DNA of 34,613 nucleotides from Guillardia theta CCMP2712 (Eukaryota > Cryptophyceae > Pyrenomonadales > Geminigeraceae): assembly GCF_000315625.1 (NCBI RefSeq), contig NW_005434659.1, positions 946,994 through 981,606 of the forward strand, given 5' to 3'. The notes beneath the pieces were generated by a model. That model was not told where the DNA came from. It made no database searches and saw only the letters and a list, made by a program, of their open reading frames with translations. Shown in pieces: positions 20,571-29,409 of the stretch (its first letter is position 1; each line of letters begins with the position of its first letter). Position numbers and translations under genes: made by a program.

Positions 20571-20899
20571 CTAGATGAATCTGAACTTGCTAATTATCGA
20601 CTCCGCCTCTGACATCCCATCTGAGATCATCGGATCACTGCCCTTATTCAAAATTTCCTTCGTTCCCTCCCTCTCTTCTTCCCTCCCTCCCTCCTTCTCT
20701 CTGTCTACTCCTAATTCTGGTCCTCCTCCTCCACCACCACTTCTCCCCCTTCCGTCACCACGCATACCTCTCTGCCCGGCCGTCGCCGCCATGACGAGTT
20801 TCGATTTTCGCTGAGGCAGACCTGATCTTACACCCCACCCATAACCCTACCCAACAATGAAAAGCTGAACAGGGGGGTGAAACAGGAACCGGGTCTGCC
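20571..20899. promoter_or_regulatory. Divergent promoter region of FKBP and lipin genes
   Basis: 329 bp between oppositely oriented starts. The middle is a pyrimidine-rich TCCCTCC stretch (20660-20760). No recognised box or hairpin. Long frames on both strands reflect this composition. Confidence 0.4.
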
Positions 20900-22957
20900 A
20901 TGCCGCTGGGATCGCTGGGATCGCTAGGATGGCTGAAGGATGGCGGGAGGAGACGAACAGGTGAAGAGAGGAGAAGATAATTGATAGGCGATGAAGAGAC
21001 TGATGTGTCTTTGTCTATGAACTTCTCATATCTCTTTTGCTTTCCTTTGCCCCTCCTTTCCTGCTTTACTTCTGAACAAGCTCATGTGTCCGGTTGCAGG
21101 TGTGATGGATATAGTCATCATCATGCACGATGACGGTACGATGAAGTCGACGGGATGGCATTTCCGTGTTGGGAATGACTCACTGGTGATATGGAGACAT
21201 GTCTGACCCCTCTAATCTCCAAATTTTCGTTGCTCAGATGACAACCTGGCAAACTGCAACAGTGAAAGTGCAGATCAATGGAGTTGTGAGCGAGTGCTTG
21301 GAGATGAAAGTAGAGAAGGATGGAAACTGCTACTTCGACAAAGGAGACCAAGGGTTGTCCAATGTGCCCTCGCAAGACTGCCTTGCTCAGCTGGATCTCC
21401 AATTAGGAAGAAACGAGGTTTGGGTTTCTTGCTTGCACAATGCGATGTGATGTTAGGGGCGCAGGTGAAGTTCGAAGCACACACAGGATCCGTTCTCTAT
21501 GAAGCAACTGCTTCGATCTTCCTCTGGGAGGCCACCGACCCTGTCGTCATCTTCGGCGTCGAATCGTCAATCTTTGCCAAAGCTCGATTAGCGCGAGGAG
21601 CTGAGATGATCACACTGGGACGGTGAGTGGGAGGAGCACATGAGCTTGGTCGCTGAAGCTGAGGCCCAGACACTCTGGTGGATCGCTGGGATGGGAGCAG
21701 CCGTTCGAAGATGTCTGTGAGCTGCTTGTCTACCTGGACGCCTCGGGATACCGCATCGCCTTCCTTACCTCGTCTCCAATGACTTGGTTCGACAAGATCC
21801 GCAGCAAGATGAGCAACATCCGCGGGCATCCGGTAGAGGATGGGAGGCAGAAGGACCCGGGGGACTGCTACCTGCGACTCCCTGCGGGAGCGCTGCTGAC
21901 GTCATGTGACAGTTCTCTAAGATATGTGGTGAGTGAAGGTGTAGTTATGGGTCCTGTGACTCTTTGGATGCTCAGATGAACTCAGTGGTGGGGAAGGGAA
22001 AGTACGGGCTGCATGATCCCGTCAGTGCTCTGGTGGACGTCTTCACAGCAGATGTCGCGGATGATGCGAGCGAGAGGGCACAGCCGTTCGTTGCGGCATT
22101 CGGGGGTTCAGGGACTGATGTGAACTTTTACTTGGATGCGGGTATGCGATGATAGGATTTATTGTGCCGTATGTCTTGTTTGATGTGTTTGCAAGGTGTG
22201 GAGGCCAACAAGATCTTCGTCGTCTCTCCTTCAGGCAGCATCGAGGTCTCGTTCCCGCAGACAAGAGCGACTCTTGCAACTCATTTTGCTTCTTCAGATG
22301 AAAGTTTGCGGGGGACGAAAATTTCAAGGATACAAAGAAGTCATTCCCTTCTTCGTCCATAACTTCCCCCCGGTATATCCATCCCGTCGCCTCGATTCTC
22401 CTTATGCTCTTCAGGTTCGAGGACACTTCTTGACACCAACGTTTGTATACAACAAGGAGTACAAGTTCCCCAAGCGATCTCGTCAGCCCCACGAGCACAC
22501 CAAGACTTGCCCTGTGCCTCAGAAGGGCATTGAAGGCATCGAGTATAGCACCGCTGCTGTGCCGTCATCAACATTCAAGAACTGCGATCATGGGGAAGAT
22601 TTCTCGCCGGAGGAGGCTGAGACTGCGATCCGACCCAACTTTCAGACCTGCGACGACGACGACCCGATCGATGCGGATGAACCAGACTTCACCTACTCGC
22701 AGCATCCAGAGGAGGGAGACGGAGAGGAGGAGGAGGAGGAGGAGGAGGAGGAGGACCAGCAAGCTGCCGTTTCTATAAGAACCCGAGAGCAAGACCGTGA
22801 CTCAGGCGCATACCAGGTCGCAGTTACGAAGGGTAAGACGAGTGATGATGGAGGTGTTTCGGAAGCTTTGGACTCGAGGGATGTGAAGTGCGATGGTGAA
22901 CAAGGGTCTGATGCTCAAAGTCTGGCATCTTCAACGAGCGATGACGAGTGGATGTGA
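20900..22957 (+). CDS. Lipin-like protein with degenerate phosphatidate phosphatase motif
   Basis: Eight exons: 20900-20960, 21100-21185, 21238-21417, 21465-21622, 21670-21928, 21976-22141, 22196-22245 and 22298-22957, 539 residues (a further in-frame intron 22373-22414 is possible). Lipins dephosphorylate phosphatidate to diacylglycerol at ER/nuclear membranes. The N-LIP part reads GVMDIVIIMHDDGTMKS then INGVVSECLEMKV. The HAD-like LNS2 part follows almost directly: ATASIFLWEATDPVVIF, GYRIAFLTSSPMTWFDKIR, a GKYGLHDPVSALVDVF segment, AFGGSGTDVNFYLDAGV, NKIFVVSPSGSIE and EVIPFFVHNFPP. The catalytic DxDxT site after VVIF reads GVESS, so both Asp are missing. The FGNR motif is also altered (FGGSG). 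The C-terminus is an acidic Glu run and a Ser/Asp tail. Much shorter than animal lipins; probably a regulatory pseudoenzyme. Confidence 0.85.
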
Positions 22958-23263
22958 TGAAAATCTTGAAATCCCGGAAAGGCCCGGAAAGGTTGATTGC
23001 CCATACAACGTTCCTCTTCTCTAGCAGCTGTTTCATATCGTCACAACTTTGTAAATATTGCAGCCAACCTGATGCAACAATCTGTAAAACATTCGATGTT
23101 TAATACATTCTTTCTCTACAACTTGGCAAGGATTATTGCAGGCATCGTGATCAGGCATCGTAAAAGATCATAACTTTCATCGCAACTGCCCGAAGTGCTG
23201 ATTGTCAACACATCGACCCTACTGGTCTTGCTCTTACCTCTCACGAGTTCTCTCGCTATCAAT
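22958..23263. other. Convergent spacer
   Basis: Space between the lipin stop and the end of the small minus-strand gene. It is moderately AT-rich around 23040-23110 and probably carries both 3' ends. Nothing else seen. Confidence 0.5.
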
Positions 23264-23668
23264 TTAGCTGCTTGCCGTTGCAGGTGTGGAGCCAGCCGCC
23301 TGGATCTTGAGGGAGGATGAGGTTGAGTCGTAAAAGAAGGATGCATGTACCTTGTAGTAGCTTCCACGGTAGAAATCAGCTGGATCATGGCATCCTGTTT
23401 TCTCCGTGTATATGAAAGCTTGCCTACCACGACAACTCTCAATCACTCAGCTGTGAAGTCATCCCACCCTCACCCATCGAAGTCTCTACAGTAGGTCATG
23501 TGGTCTCCGGTTGTCTGATAATAGTCTTTGCTTTGCTCCGTGTGCCATGGCTCTGCTGTCGCCGTCCCGGCAGGGATGCTGACGGCGAGTGAAATTTTCT
23601 GCTCCGTATGTCAGCGTGTTTGAGCGTGAGGACACAGAAAGAGAACTTACCCTCAGCAGTGAGAACAT
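23264..23668 (-). CDS. Small unrecognised protein with N-terminal signal/presequence, 4 exons
   Basis: No single frame shows this gene; it appears only by splicing. Exons 23668-23651, 23598-23474, 23435-23351 and 23305-23264, with introns of 52, 38 and 45 nt and matching phases, give 89 residues. It starts MFSLLRKISLAVSIPAGTAT, a hydrophobic signal or mitochondrial-type presequence, then an Ala-rich cut-like site (TATAEPW). The mature part is rich in aromatic and charged residues: WHTEQSKDYYQTTGDHM, YCRDFDGCRGRQAFIYTE and a KTGCHDPADFYRGSYYK segment. Three Cys are present. I recognise no family. The first exon is only six codons, so the start is less sure than the rest. Confidence 0.5.
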
Positions 23669-24497
23669 CTCAAGTTAATGTTCCCTTGACCTGTTTGTCT
23701 CAACAATGAGAACATAGGAACATAACATCACTTTTTCATCCGTGCTTGTCTCCCCCTCCTTCCAAGACATCTGAATACGGCAATGGCACCAAGCCTCCTC
23801 CTCATCACTCCTCTTTGAAACTGAGAACCCTCTCTATGTCTCTCCCTCTCTCTTCGCCTCCCTCATTCTGCTCTCCTTCATCCAGCATTCCGGCAGGCCA
23901 TTCTCTATTTGCGGTGGCAGTTATTACGGTTATGGTTTTTATCACCGGGTCTGCCCTGCCCACTTTCTTTAGTTGAGGTGAGAGATGAAAATCAACTTGA
24001 CCTGCGGACCGTGATCCAGGCAGTGGCCCGCTTGCTGGATCTCCGAGAGGAGGTCAGAACTCTTCGGGCAGGAGATACCGCGAGGCAGAGCTCATCAAGT
24101 GAAATCGTTTTAGTCCTCCTCCAAGTCACGTGCGCTACTTGGTGGCGCAAGGTACTCGGTAGTGTAGAGTAAAATGGGTAGCCGCGGAGTCCGGTGGTTG
24201 ATAGGCTTACTGAAAGGGTGGGGGTACTAGGTTCGGCATCTTGACGTGCTCAGCTGGTCTTCCATAGCTTGAGATGATCAATTTATGGTCGACTACCCCC
24301 ACCCACCCCTGGAAGCTCCACTGCCTCCAAACCACCCACCTGAATAAGGGATCACTAGATACAAGCTCAGCGGGGGTGGGGTTGAAGACGGGAGGGGGGT
24401 GGAATAGAGGGGTACAATTTCCTACGGCTGCACAAGGAGTCCTCCTGTCATTTCTCGTATCATTCTCCTTCAAGGTTGATAACCAAGCTTCGACAGC
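23669..24497. other. Region upstream of receptor gene, one possible small plus-strand exon
   Basis: Between divergent genes. A plus-strand frame at about 23976-24172 encodes a helix-like stretch (DENQLDLRTVIQAVARLLDL, REEVRTLRAGDTARQ), but it has no clear start, partner exon or family, so it is not called as a gene. From 24173 to 24440 the DNA is rich in G- or C-runs (GGGTGGGGG, CCCCCACCCACCCC, GGGGTGGGG) and may hold promoter elements of the receptor. Confidence 0.35.
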
Positions 24498-27400
24498 ATG
24501 AGAGATTTGATTCTTCTTCTTCTGATCTTTCACCCCATTCCATCAATGGCACAAAGTCAAGTATCATGCGGAGATTGCACCTTCACAATCTCCGCGGACG
24601 GAGTGTTGACAAGACAAGCTGCTTGCGGCACAGGATGCACCTCGTTGGACTTATACAGCAAGCGAATATCTCAGATCTCGGACCCCGACGTTTTCAAGGG
24701 ACTGACTCAGCTTCAATACCTTGGGTTGGCTGGCAACTCCCTTACGAGTTTGCCATCAGGAGTCTTCGACGGCCTCACCAGCATAACATCCCTGAACCTG
24801 CGAATCAACAGACTCACGTCATTGCCAGCAGCAGTGTTCGACCAGCTTGTCAAACTTGAGTATCTCTACCTAGACAACAACCGGCTCACCAGCCTTGCAG
24901 CAAGAGTTTTCGATGCCAACTCGAAGCTATGGATGCTATGGATCTACAACAATGACCTTACGAGCCTGCCGGCAGGGTTGTTCAACAATCTTTCACGGCT
25001 TAACATATTGTATCTTCAAGGCAACCAGATCTCATCACTTCCTTCAAGGCTCTTCGACCATCTCTCAAGTTTGAGGGTTTTGATCTTGTACGACCTGCAG
25101 ATGTCGCAGGCACCGAATGAACTCTTCCAAAACCTAACGAGCTTGGAGCAGCTCTACGTCTCAACGTTCGATTATGTCCAATGCGGGGGCTGCACGTTTG
25201 TGGTGAGTAGCAGTGGGGAGCTCATGCGACAAGGCACATGCAGCCATGACTGCCAAAACTCCTTACCGCTATCATCACGAGGGATCAAGTCGTTGACGAG
25301 CAACGTGTTCCAAGGGATGCCGTCACTGAGCCTTCTTGATCTATCTTACAATGACTTGACGGAGATACCGGCTGGGGTGTTTGACAGCCTTACCCAAGTA
25401 TTTAATTTGTTCTTTCTTTGGAACAAGCTGTCAGCTCTACCTCCGGGTGTCTTCAACAACAACAAGAACCTTGCATACCTTCGGCTTGGAGGTAACATGC
25501 TCCAGTCGCTACCAGCTGGATTGTTCGATAATCTTTCAAACCTTAACGAAGCCTCTCTGTACTACAACAAGCTTGAGAGCCTTCCGGACAGGCTCTTTGA
25601 CAGTCTGACAAGGCTGCGTTACATCGACCTTTATGGAAATTACTTGAAAAACTACCCGACAAACATCTTTCACAACCTTCCCAGCCTCATCTCCCTCGGG
25701 CTAAGGTACAATAGCATCTCTTGCATCCCTTCCTCAGCATTTGCGAGTCTTCCTGCCAACATTTACATTGACGTTACACACAATCTTATCCAGTGTCATC
25801 GCGCATGGCCATCCTGGGTACAAACAGAACAAGGCCTGCCAAACTGTGTTGAATATGCAAACGATGCTTTTACAGATGATTGCCTTTGCAAACTCGGATA
25901 CTACAACAAAACAAAGGGAAGTTGTGATGCATGTACACAAGGAACCTACAAGAGCGTCATCGGCGATGGATTCTGCTCAGCATGCATGAGAGGAACTTGG
26001 TCAAAAAGCACAGCATCTGCGTGCACAAACTGTGAGCTTGGAAGCTTCAGCAGAGTGCCCGGGGCGTCGGCGTGCGGAGCATGCGCGGCGGGGAGCTACA
26101 GCGGAGTGCCCGGGGCGTCGGCGTGCGGAGCATGCGCGGCGGGGAGCTACAGCAGAGAGCCCGGGGCGTCGGCGTGCGGAGCATGCGCGGCGGGGAGCTA
26201 CAGCAGAGAGCCCGGGGCGTCGGCGTGCGGAGCATGCGCGGCGGGGAGCTACAGCGGAGTGCCCGGGGCGTCGGCGTGCGGAGCATGCGCGGCGGGGAGC
26301 TACAGCGGAGAGCCCGGGGCGTTGGCGTGCGGAGCATGCGCGGCGGGGAGCTACAGCAGAGAGCCCGGGGCGTCGGCGTGCGGAGCATGCGCGGCGGGGA
26401 GCTACAGCAGAGTGCCCGGGGCGTCGGCGTGCGGAGCATGCGCGGCGGGGAGCTACAGCGGAGTGCCCGGGGCGTCGGCGTGCGGAGCATGCGCGGCGGG
26501 GAGCTACAGCAGAGAGCCCGGGGCGTCGGCGTGCGGAGCATGCGCGGCGGGGAGCTACAGCGGAGAGCCCGGGGCGTCGGCGTGCGGAGCATGCGCGGCG
26601 GGGAGCTACAGCGGAGTGCCCGGGGCGTCGGCGTGCGGAGCATGCGCGGCGGGGAGCTACAGCAGAGAGCCCGGGGCGTCGGCGTGCGGAGCATGCGCGG
26701 CGGGGAGCTACAGCAGAGAGCCCGGGGCGTCGGCATGCGCAGTGTGTGGTTTGGGACATTTTTCAACTTTTCTTGGATCTTCGGTTTGCTGGGAGTGCAG
26801 ATGTCAAATGAATTATCGCGTAATCGATGGATGTAAGGACGGCATCTCAAACTTTCAATGTAAAGAATGTGAAGCTAACGCGTACAGCGATGGCACAATG
26901 ACTTCGTGTGTCTGTCCAGCTGGTCACACAAACACAGGGCCGTCCTGCTCAAAGTGTGCTCCAGGAACGTCTAAGTCAAGTATAGGAGCTGCACCCTGCT
27001 CCGTTTGCCTATCAGGGACATGGTCTACGGAAGCATCATCGGTTTGTGCTGCATGTCCGGCAGGTAGCTTCTCATCAGTCAGCAAGGCATCGGCATGTAC
27101 AGGTTGTCCCATCGGTTTCTTCTCTTCTCTTGCTGGCGGCACGACATGTTCGGCGTGCCAGCCAGGAAGCTTCTCAGGCGACGGAGGCGCATCCTATTGC
27201 TCGACGTGTCCAGCAGGAACCTACTCCAGCACGGCAGGGTCCACCACGTGCACAGCCTGTGCTCCAGGAACTTATTCAGCTGGCTCAAAGGCCTCGAGCT
27301 GCTTGGCGTGTGCGGAAGGATCTACATCTGGGATAGCTTCGTTTGCGTGTAGCGAGAGCATTCAAGCTGCGATACCTTCGGAGTTGTCCTCCAAGTCTCA

Positions 27401-28694
27401 AGTGCAGCCGACCGCGACTCCATCGGGAACTTCGGCTTCTTTGCTGACGGCGGTTGGAACGTCAGTGTCGGGATGCCTCGTCCTGGGGATGATTGGATGT
27501 TATTGCTGGTGGATCAAAAACACAGTCAACACTCGCACTGCAGATGAGGCCTCGCATGCCATGTCAAAGGAAAGCTTAGGGTGCGAGTTGGTGATCGAGA
27601 ACGGATCTCAAGACTGCAAGTTGAGCCTTGTCGACATTTCTAATTTCCTTATCGATGTGCTTCCCCATGGCACAGGTACTTACAAGTCCATGTTCAAAGC
27701 GCAATGGAGGCAAAAGACGCCTGATGGTAACGAGACGTTCATGGACGTTGCAATGCTTGAGTTCAGAGGCAAAGAACACGACGACATGGAGACCTTCCGC
27801 AATGAAGTAGAGATCATGCGGCTGATTGGGAATCATCCGCACTTGGCAAAGTTTTACTGCCCGACCCAGTTGAGAAACGGTCACTATGCCTTAGTGATGG
27901 AGTATGCTCCGGAAGGTTCTCTAGACAATCTCCTTCAGAAAGCTCAGCAGAGCAGCAAGGCTGTCAGCGACGAGGTGCTACTGCAGGTCGGCAAGCAGGT
28001 GTGCGACGGGATGATGCAGCTGTCAGTGTACAACGTAGTCCACGGGGACCTCGCCTGCCGCAACATCCTGGTGTTCAGCTTTGACTACTACGACAGGAAG
28101 CTCATTCGAGTCAAGATCTCAGACTTTGGACTTTCTTTGCGATTGACCGCCGCGGCCCCGGCCAGCCTCAGCCGTGAAAGCCGTTATGGCGAGTTGACTG
28201 GTGGGCCTCTGCGATGGATGGCTCCAGAGGTGATGACGAGGAGGGAGTTCTCAGAGAAGAGCGACATCTGGTCCTACGGCGTCACCCTGTGGGAGCTGTG
28301 GACTAACTGCTCTGTCGTGCCGTACGCGTCCGTCACAGAGGACGAGGAGCTGAGACGAAAGATCATCCTGGGCCACTTGCTCGAGAAGCCGGAGTGCTGC
28401 AACCCGAGATTCTACGAGATCATGCAGGCATGTTGGAGACCAGACCCGTCCGAGCGACCGAGTTTCACGCAGGTGAAGGAGCAGGTTGAAGATGCTTTCC
28501 TGATGTTGCACTCCAAAGCCCCTGCAGACACCAACAAGGGGGGCGAGTGTCAGATCTGCCTGTCTGACCAGGTCGATTACGCTATCTTGCCTTGCGGCCA
28601 CAAGTGCCTCTGCTCTGAGTGCAGGAGCGTTGTAGGGACACAGTGCCCTCTGTGCCGCAGGGACATCCGGGAGATCGTCCGAATCTTCGACTGA
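24498..28694 (+). CDS. Receptor: signal peptide, two LRR blocks, Cys-rich stalk, membrane span, tyrosine-kinase-like domain, RING finger
   Basis: Intronless, 1398 residues. Signal peptide 1-18. Two ectodomain blocks (about 20-225 and 226-430) each open with a cap (SCGDCTFTIS; QCGGCTFVVS) and continue with 24-residue LRRs such as LTSLPSGVFDGLTSITSLNL. Cys-rich modules follow (about 455-965), including 14 near-identical 17-residue units (515-752) and then diverged GTYSSTAGSTTCTAC-type modules. Membrane span about 980-1007. The kinase-like domain has a Gly loop near 1058-1062, catalytic loop HGDLACRN (1182-1189), DFG (1209-1211), RWMAPE ending at 1244 and SDIWSYGVTLWELW; the beta-3 Lys is not at its usual place (VAML, 1084-1087). 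C-terminal C3HC4 RING from C1351 (CQIC, LPCGHKCLCSEC, CPLC). It likely senses an outside ligand and signals by phosphorylation and/or ubiquitination. A ligand cannot be inferred. Confidence 0.9.
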   Translation: MRDLILLLLIFHPIPSMAQSQVSCGDCTFTISADGVLTRQAACGTGCTSLDLYSKRISQISDPDVFKGLTQLQYLGLAGNSLTSLPSGVFDGLTSITSLNLRINRLTSLPAAVFDQLVKLEYLYLDNNRLTSLAARVFDANSKLWMLWIYNNDLTSLPAGLFNNLSRLNILYLQGNQISSLPSRLFDHLSSLRVLILYDLQMSQAPNELFQNLTSLEQLYVSTFDYVQCGGCTFVVSSSGELMRQGTCSHDCQNSLPLSSRGIKSLTSNVFQGMPSLSLLDLSYNDLTEIPAGVFDSLTQVFNLFFLWNKLSALPPGVFNNNKNLAYLRLGGNMLQSLPAGLFDNLSNLNEASLYYNKLESLPDRLFDSLTRLRYIDLYGNYLKNYPTNIFHNLPSLISLGLRYNSISCIPSSAFASLPANIYIDVTHNLIQCHRAWPSWVQTEQGLPNCVEYANDAFTDDCLCKLGYYNKTKGSCDACTQGTYKSVIGDGFCSACMRGTWSKSTASACTNCELGSFSRVPGASACGACAAGSYSGVPGASACGACAAGSYSREPGASACGACAAGSYSREPGASACGACAAGSYSGVPGASACGACAAGSYSGEPGALACGACAAGSYSREPGASACGACAAGSYSRVPGASACGACAAGSYSGVPGASACGACAAGSYSREPGASACGACAAGSYSGEPGASACGACAAGSYSGVPGASACGACAAGSYSREPGASACGACAAGSYSREPGASACAVCGLGHFSTFLGSSVCWECRCQMNYRVIDGCKDGISNFQCKECEANAYSDGTMTSCVCPAGHTNTGPSCSKCAPGTSKSSIGAAPCSVCLSGTWSTEASSVCAACPAGSFSSVSKASACTGCPIGFFSSLAGGTTCSACQPGSFSGDGGASYCSTCPAGTYSSTAGSTTCTACAPGTYSAGSKASSCLACAEGSTSGIASFACSESIQAAIPSELSSKSQVQPTATPSGTSASLLTAVGTSVSGCLVLGMIGCYCWWIKNTVNTRTADEASHAMSKESLGCELVIENGSQDCKLSLVDISNFLIDVLPHGTGTYKSMFKAQWRQKTPDGNETFMDVAMLEFRGKEHDDMETFRNEVEIMRLIGNHPHLAKFYCPTQLRNGHYALVMEYAPEGSLDNLLQKAQQSSKAVSDEVLLQVGKQVCDGMMQLSVYNVVHGDLACRNILVFSFDYYDRKLIRVKISDFGLSLRLTAAAPASLSRESRYGELTGGPLRWMAPEVMTRREFSEKSDIWSYGVTLWELWTNCSVVPYASVTEDEELRRKIILGHLLEKPECCNPRFYEIMQACWRPDPSERPSFTQVKEQVEDAFLMLHSKAPADTNKGGECQICLSDQVDYAILPCGHKCLCSECRSVVGTQCPLCRRDIREIVRIFD
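26040..26753 (+). repeat. 14 x 51-bp coding tandem array in the receptor gene
   Basis: The unit encodes GSYS(R/G)(E/V)PGASACGACAA. Copies are almost identical at the DNA level. They differ mainly at two bases: AGA or GGA in codon 5 and GAG or GTG in codon 6. Order of types by these two residues: RV, GV, RE, RE, GV, GE, RE, RV, GV, RE, GE, GV, RE, RE. The first unit has Phe for Tyr, the sixth has Leu for Ser, and the last decays into AVCGL. Because the unit lacks stop codons in several frames, 250-residue shadow frames appear on both strands. Confidence 0.95.
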
Positions 28695-29019
28695 TGCTTG
28701 TTGTAGGATGATGCGAGATTAAACATGATGACCATCTTGACTCTTCCTCTTTGTTGTATCTCAGATAGGTCGTAGCTCTGCTTCCGTCACCCATAGCTCA
28801 TGGTGGGGGGTGGGGTAGGTTTATCAAAAGTTTGTGAGTTTTTCTCGCCAATTCGCAAAGAGGACGACATGGCGAGAAAGTGAAAAGCGCGGGAGCAAGA
28901 CAGCAAGAGCAAGAGCAAGAGCAAGAGCAAGAGCAAGAGCAAGAGCAAGAGCAAGAGCATGAGCAAGAGCATGAGCATGAGCATGAGCATGAGCATGAGC
29001 ATGAGCATGAGCAAGAGTT
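28695..29019. repeat. Spacer with (GAGCAA/GAGCAT)n hexanucleotide repeat
   Basis: About 28900-29013 holds some 19 tandem GAGCAA then GAGCAT units, changing from AA to AT type along the array with a short mixed zone. It lies between the receptor stop and the end of the small minus-strand gene. No coding sense in any frame beyond poly-Leu/Met or Glu/Gln shadows. Confidence 0.85.
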
Positions 29020-29387
29020 TCACAAGATGATTATTCGGATGTATGCTGAATGAACGCTAAGATGCTCAGCTGTGTCGTCCAGCTTCTCCCCAACAGCGAT
29101 CCTCCACGTCGAGCGTCTGTTGGAAGAGATTCCACCATAATAGATGGTGATTGGGCCGATCCGAGCGCCTTCAGTCATTGCGTCTTGCTGAGGCACTTCA
29201 ACGTTGCAGTACATCTGCTGCTTCAGTCGTGTGTTACTACCGGAACTAGAGCCCCTCCAGAGGCATCGTCTTCTTGCGACCTCCAGGTAAGCAATGCTGA
29301 TAGTGTCCGATGGGTTGGCATCTTCAACCGTCACGCTGATCACTCTGCTGCGGCTGCGGCATCGCTCCACGAATCCGTCGGTCCCAT
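29020..29387 (-). CDS. Unrecognised small protein, 2 exons
   Basis: Model: 29387-29344 and 29296-29020, separated by a 47-nt GT-AG intron in phase. It starts MGPTDSWSDAAAAA, then DIAYLEVARRRC, MYCNVEVPQQDAMTEGARIG and PITIYYGGISSNRRSTWRI. About 106 residues. No known domain seen. A 63-nt in-frame stretch (ending GAAGCAG) might be a second intron. The last residues (YIRIIIL) look unlike coding sequence, so the true end may be an unseen splice. A 36-bp perfect palindrome lies 23 bp upstream of the start. The opposite strand is also open, so the call is tentative. Confidence 0.35.
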
Positions 29388-29409
29388 GTGATGCTCGCAG
29401 CCCTCACGG

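Noticed and set aside
26040-26753. Possible CRISPR-like array
   Set aside because: Repeats are contiguous with no spacers, are coding, and the DNA is eukaryotic.
26001-26850. Four additional open frames of 250-267 codons on both strands across the 51-bp array
   Set aside because: They arise only because the repeat unit has no stop in those frames; they lack starts, splice logic and family signals, and the Cys-rich receptor frame explains the DNA.
29050-29391. Plus-strand frame of 113 codons opposite the small minus-strand gene
   Set aside because: Antisense of a phase-consistent two-exon model; its own product shows no motif, though the choice of strand is not fully secure.
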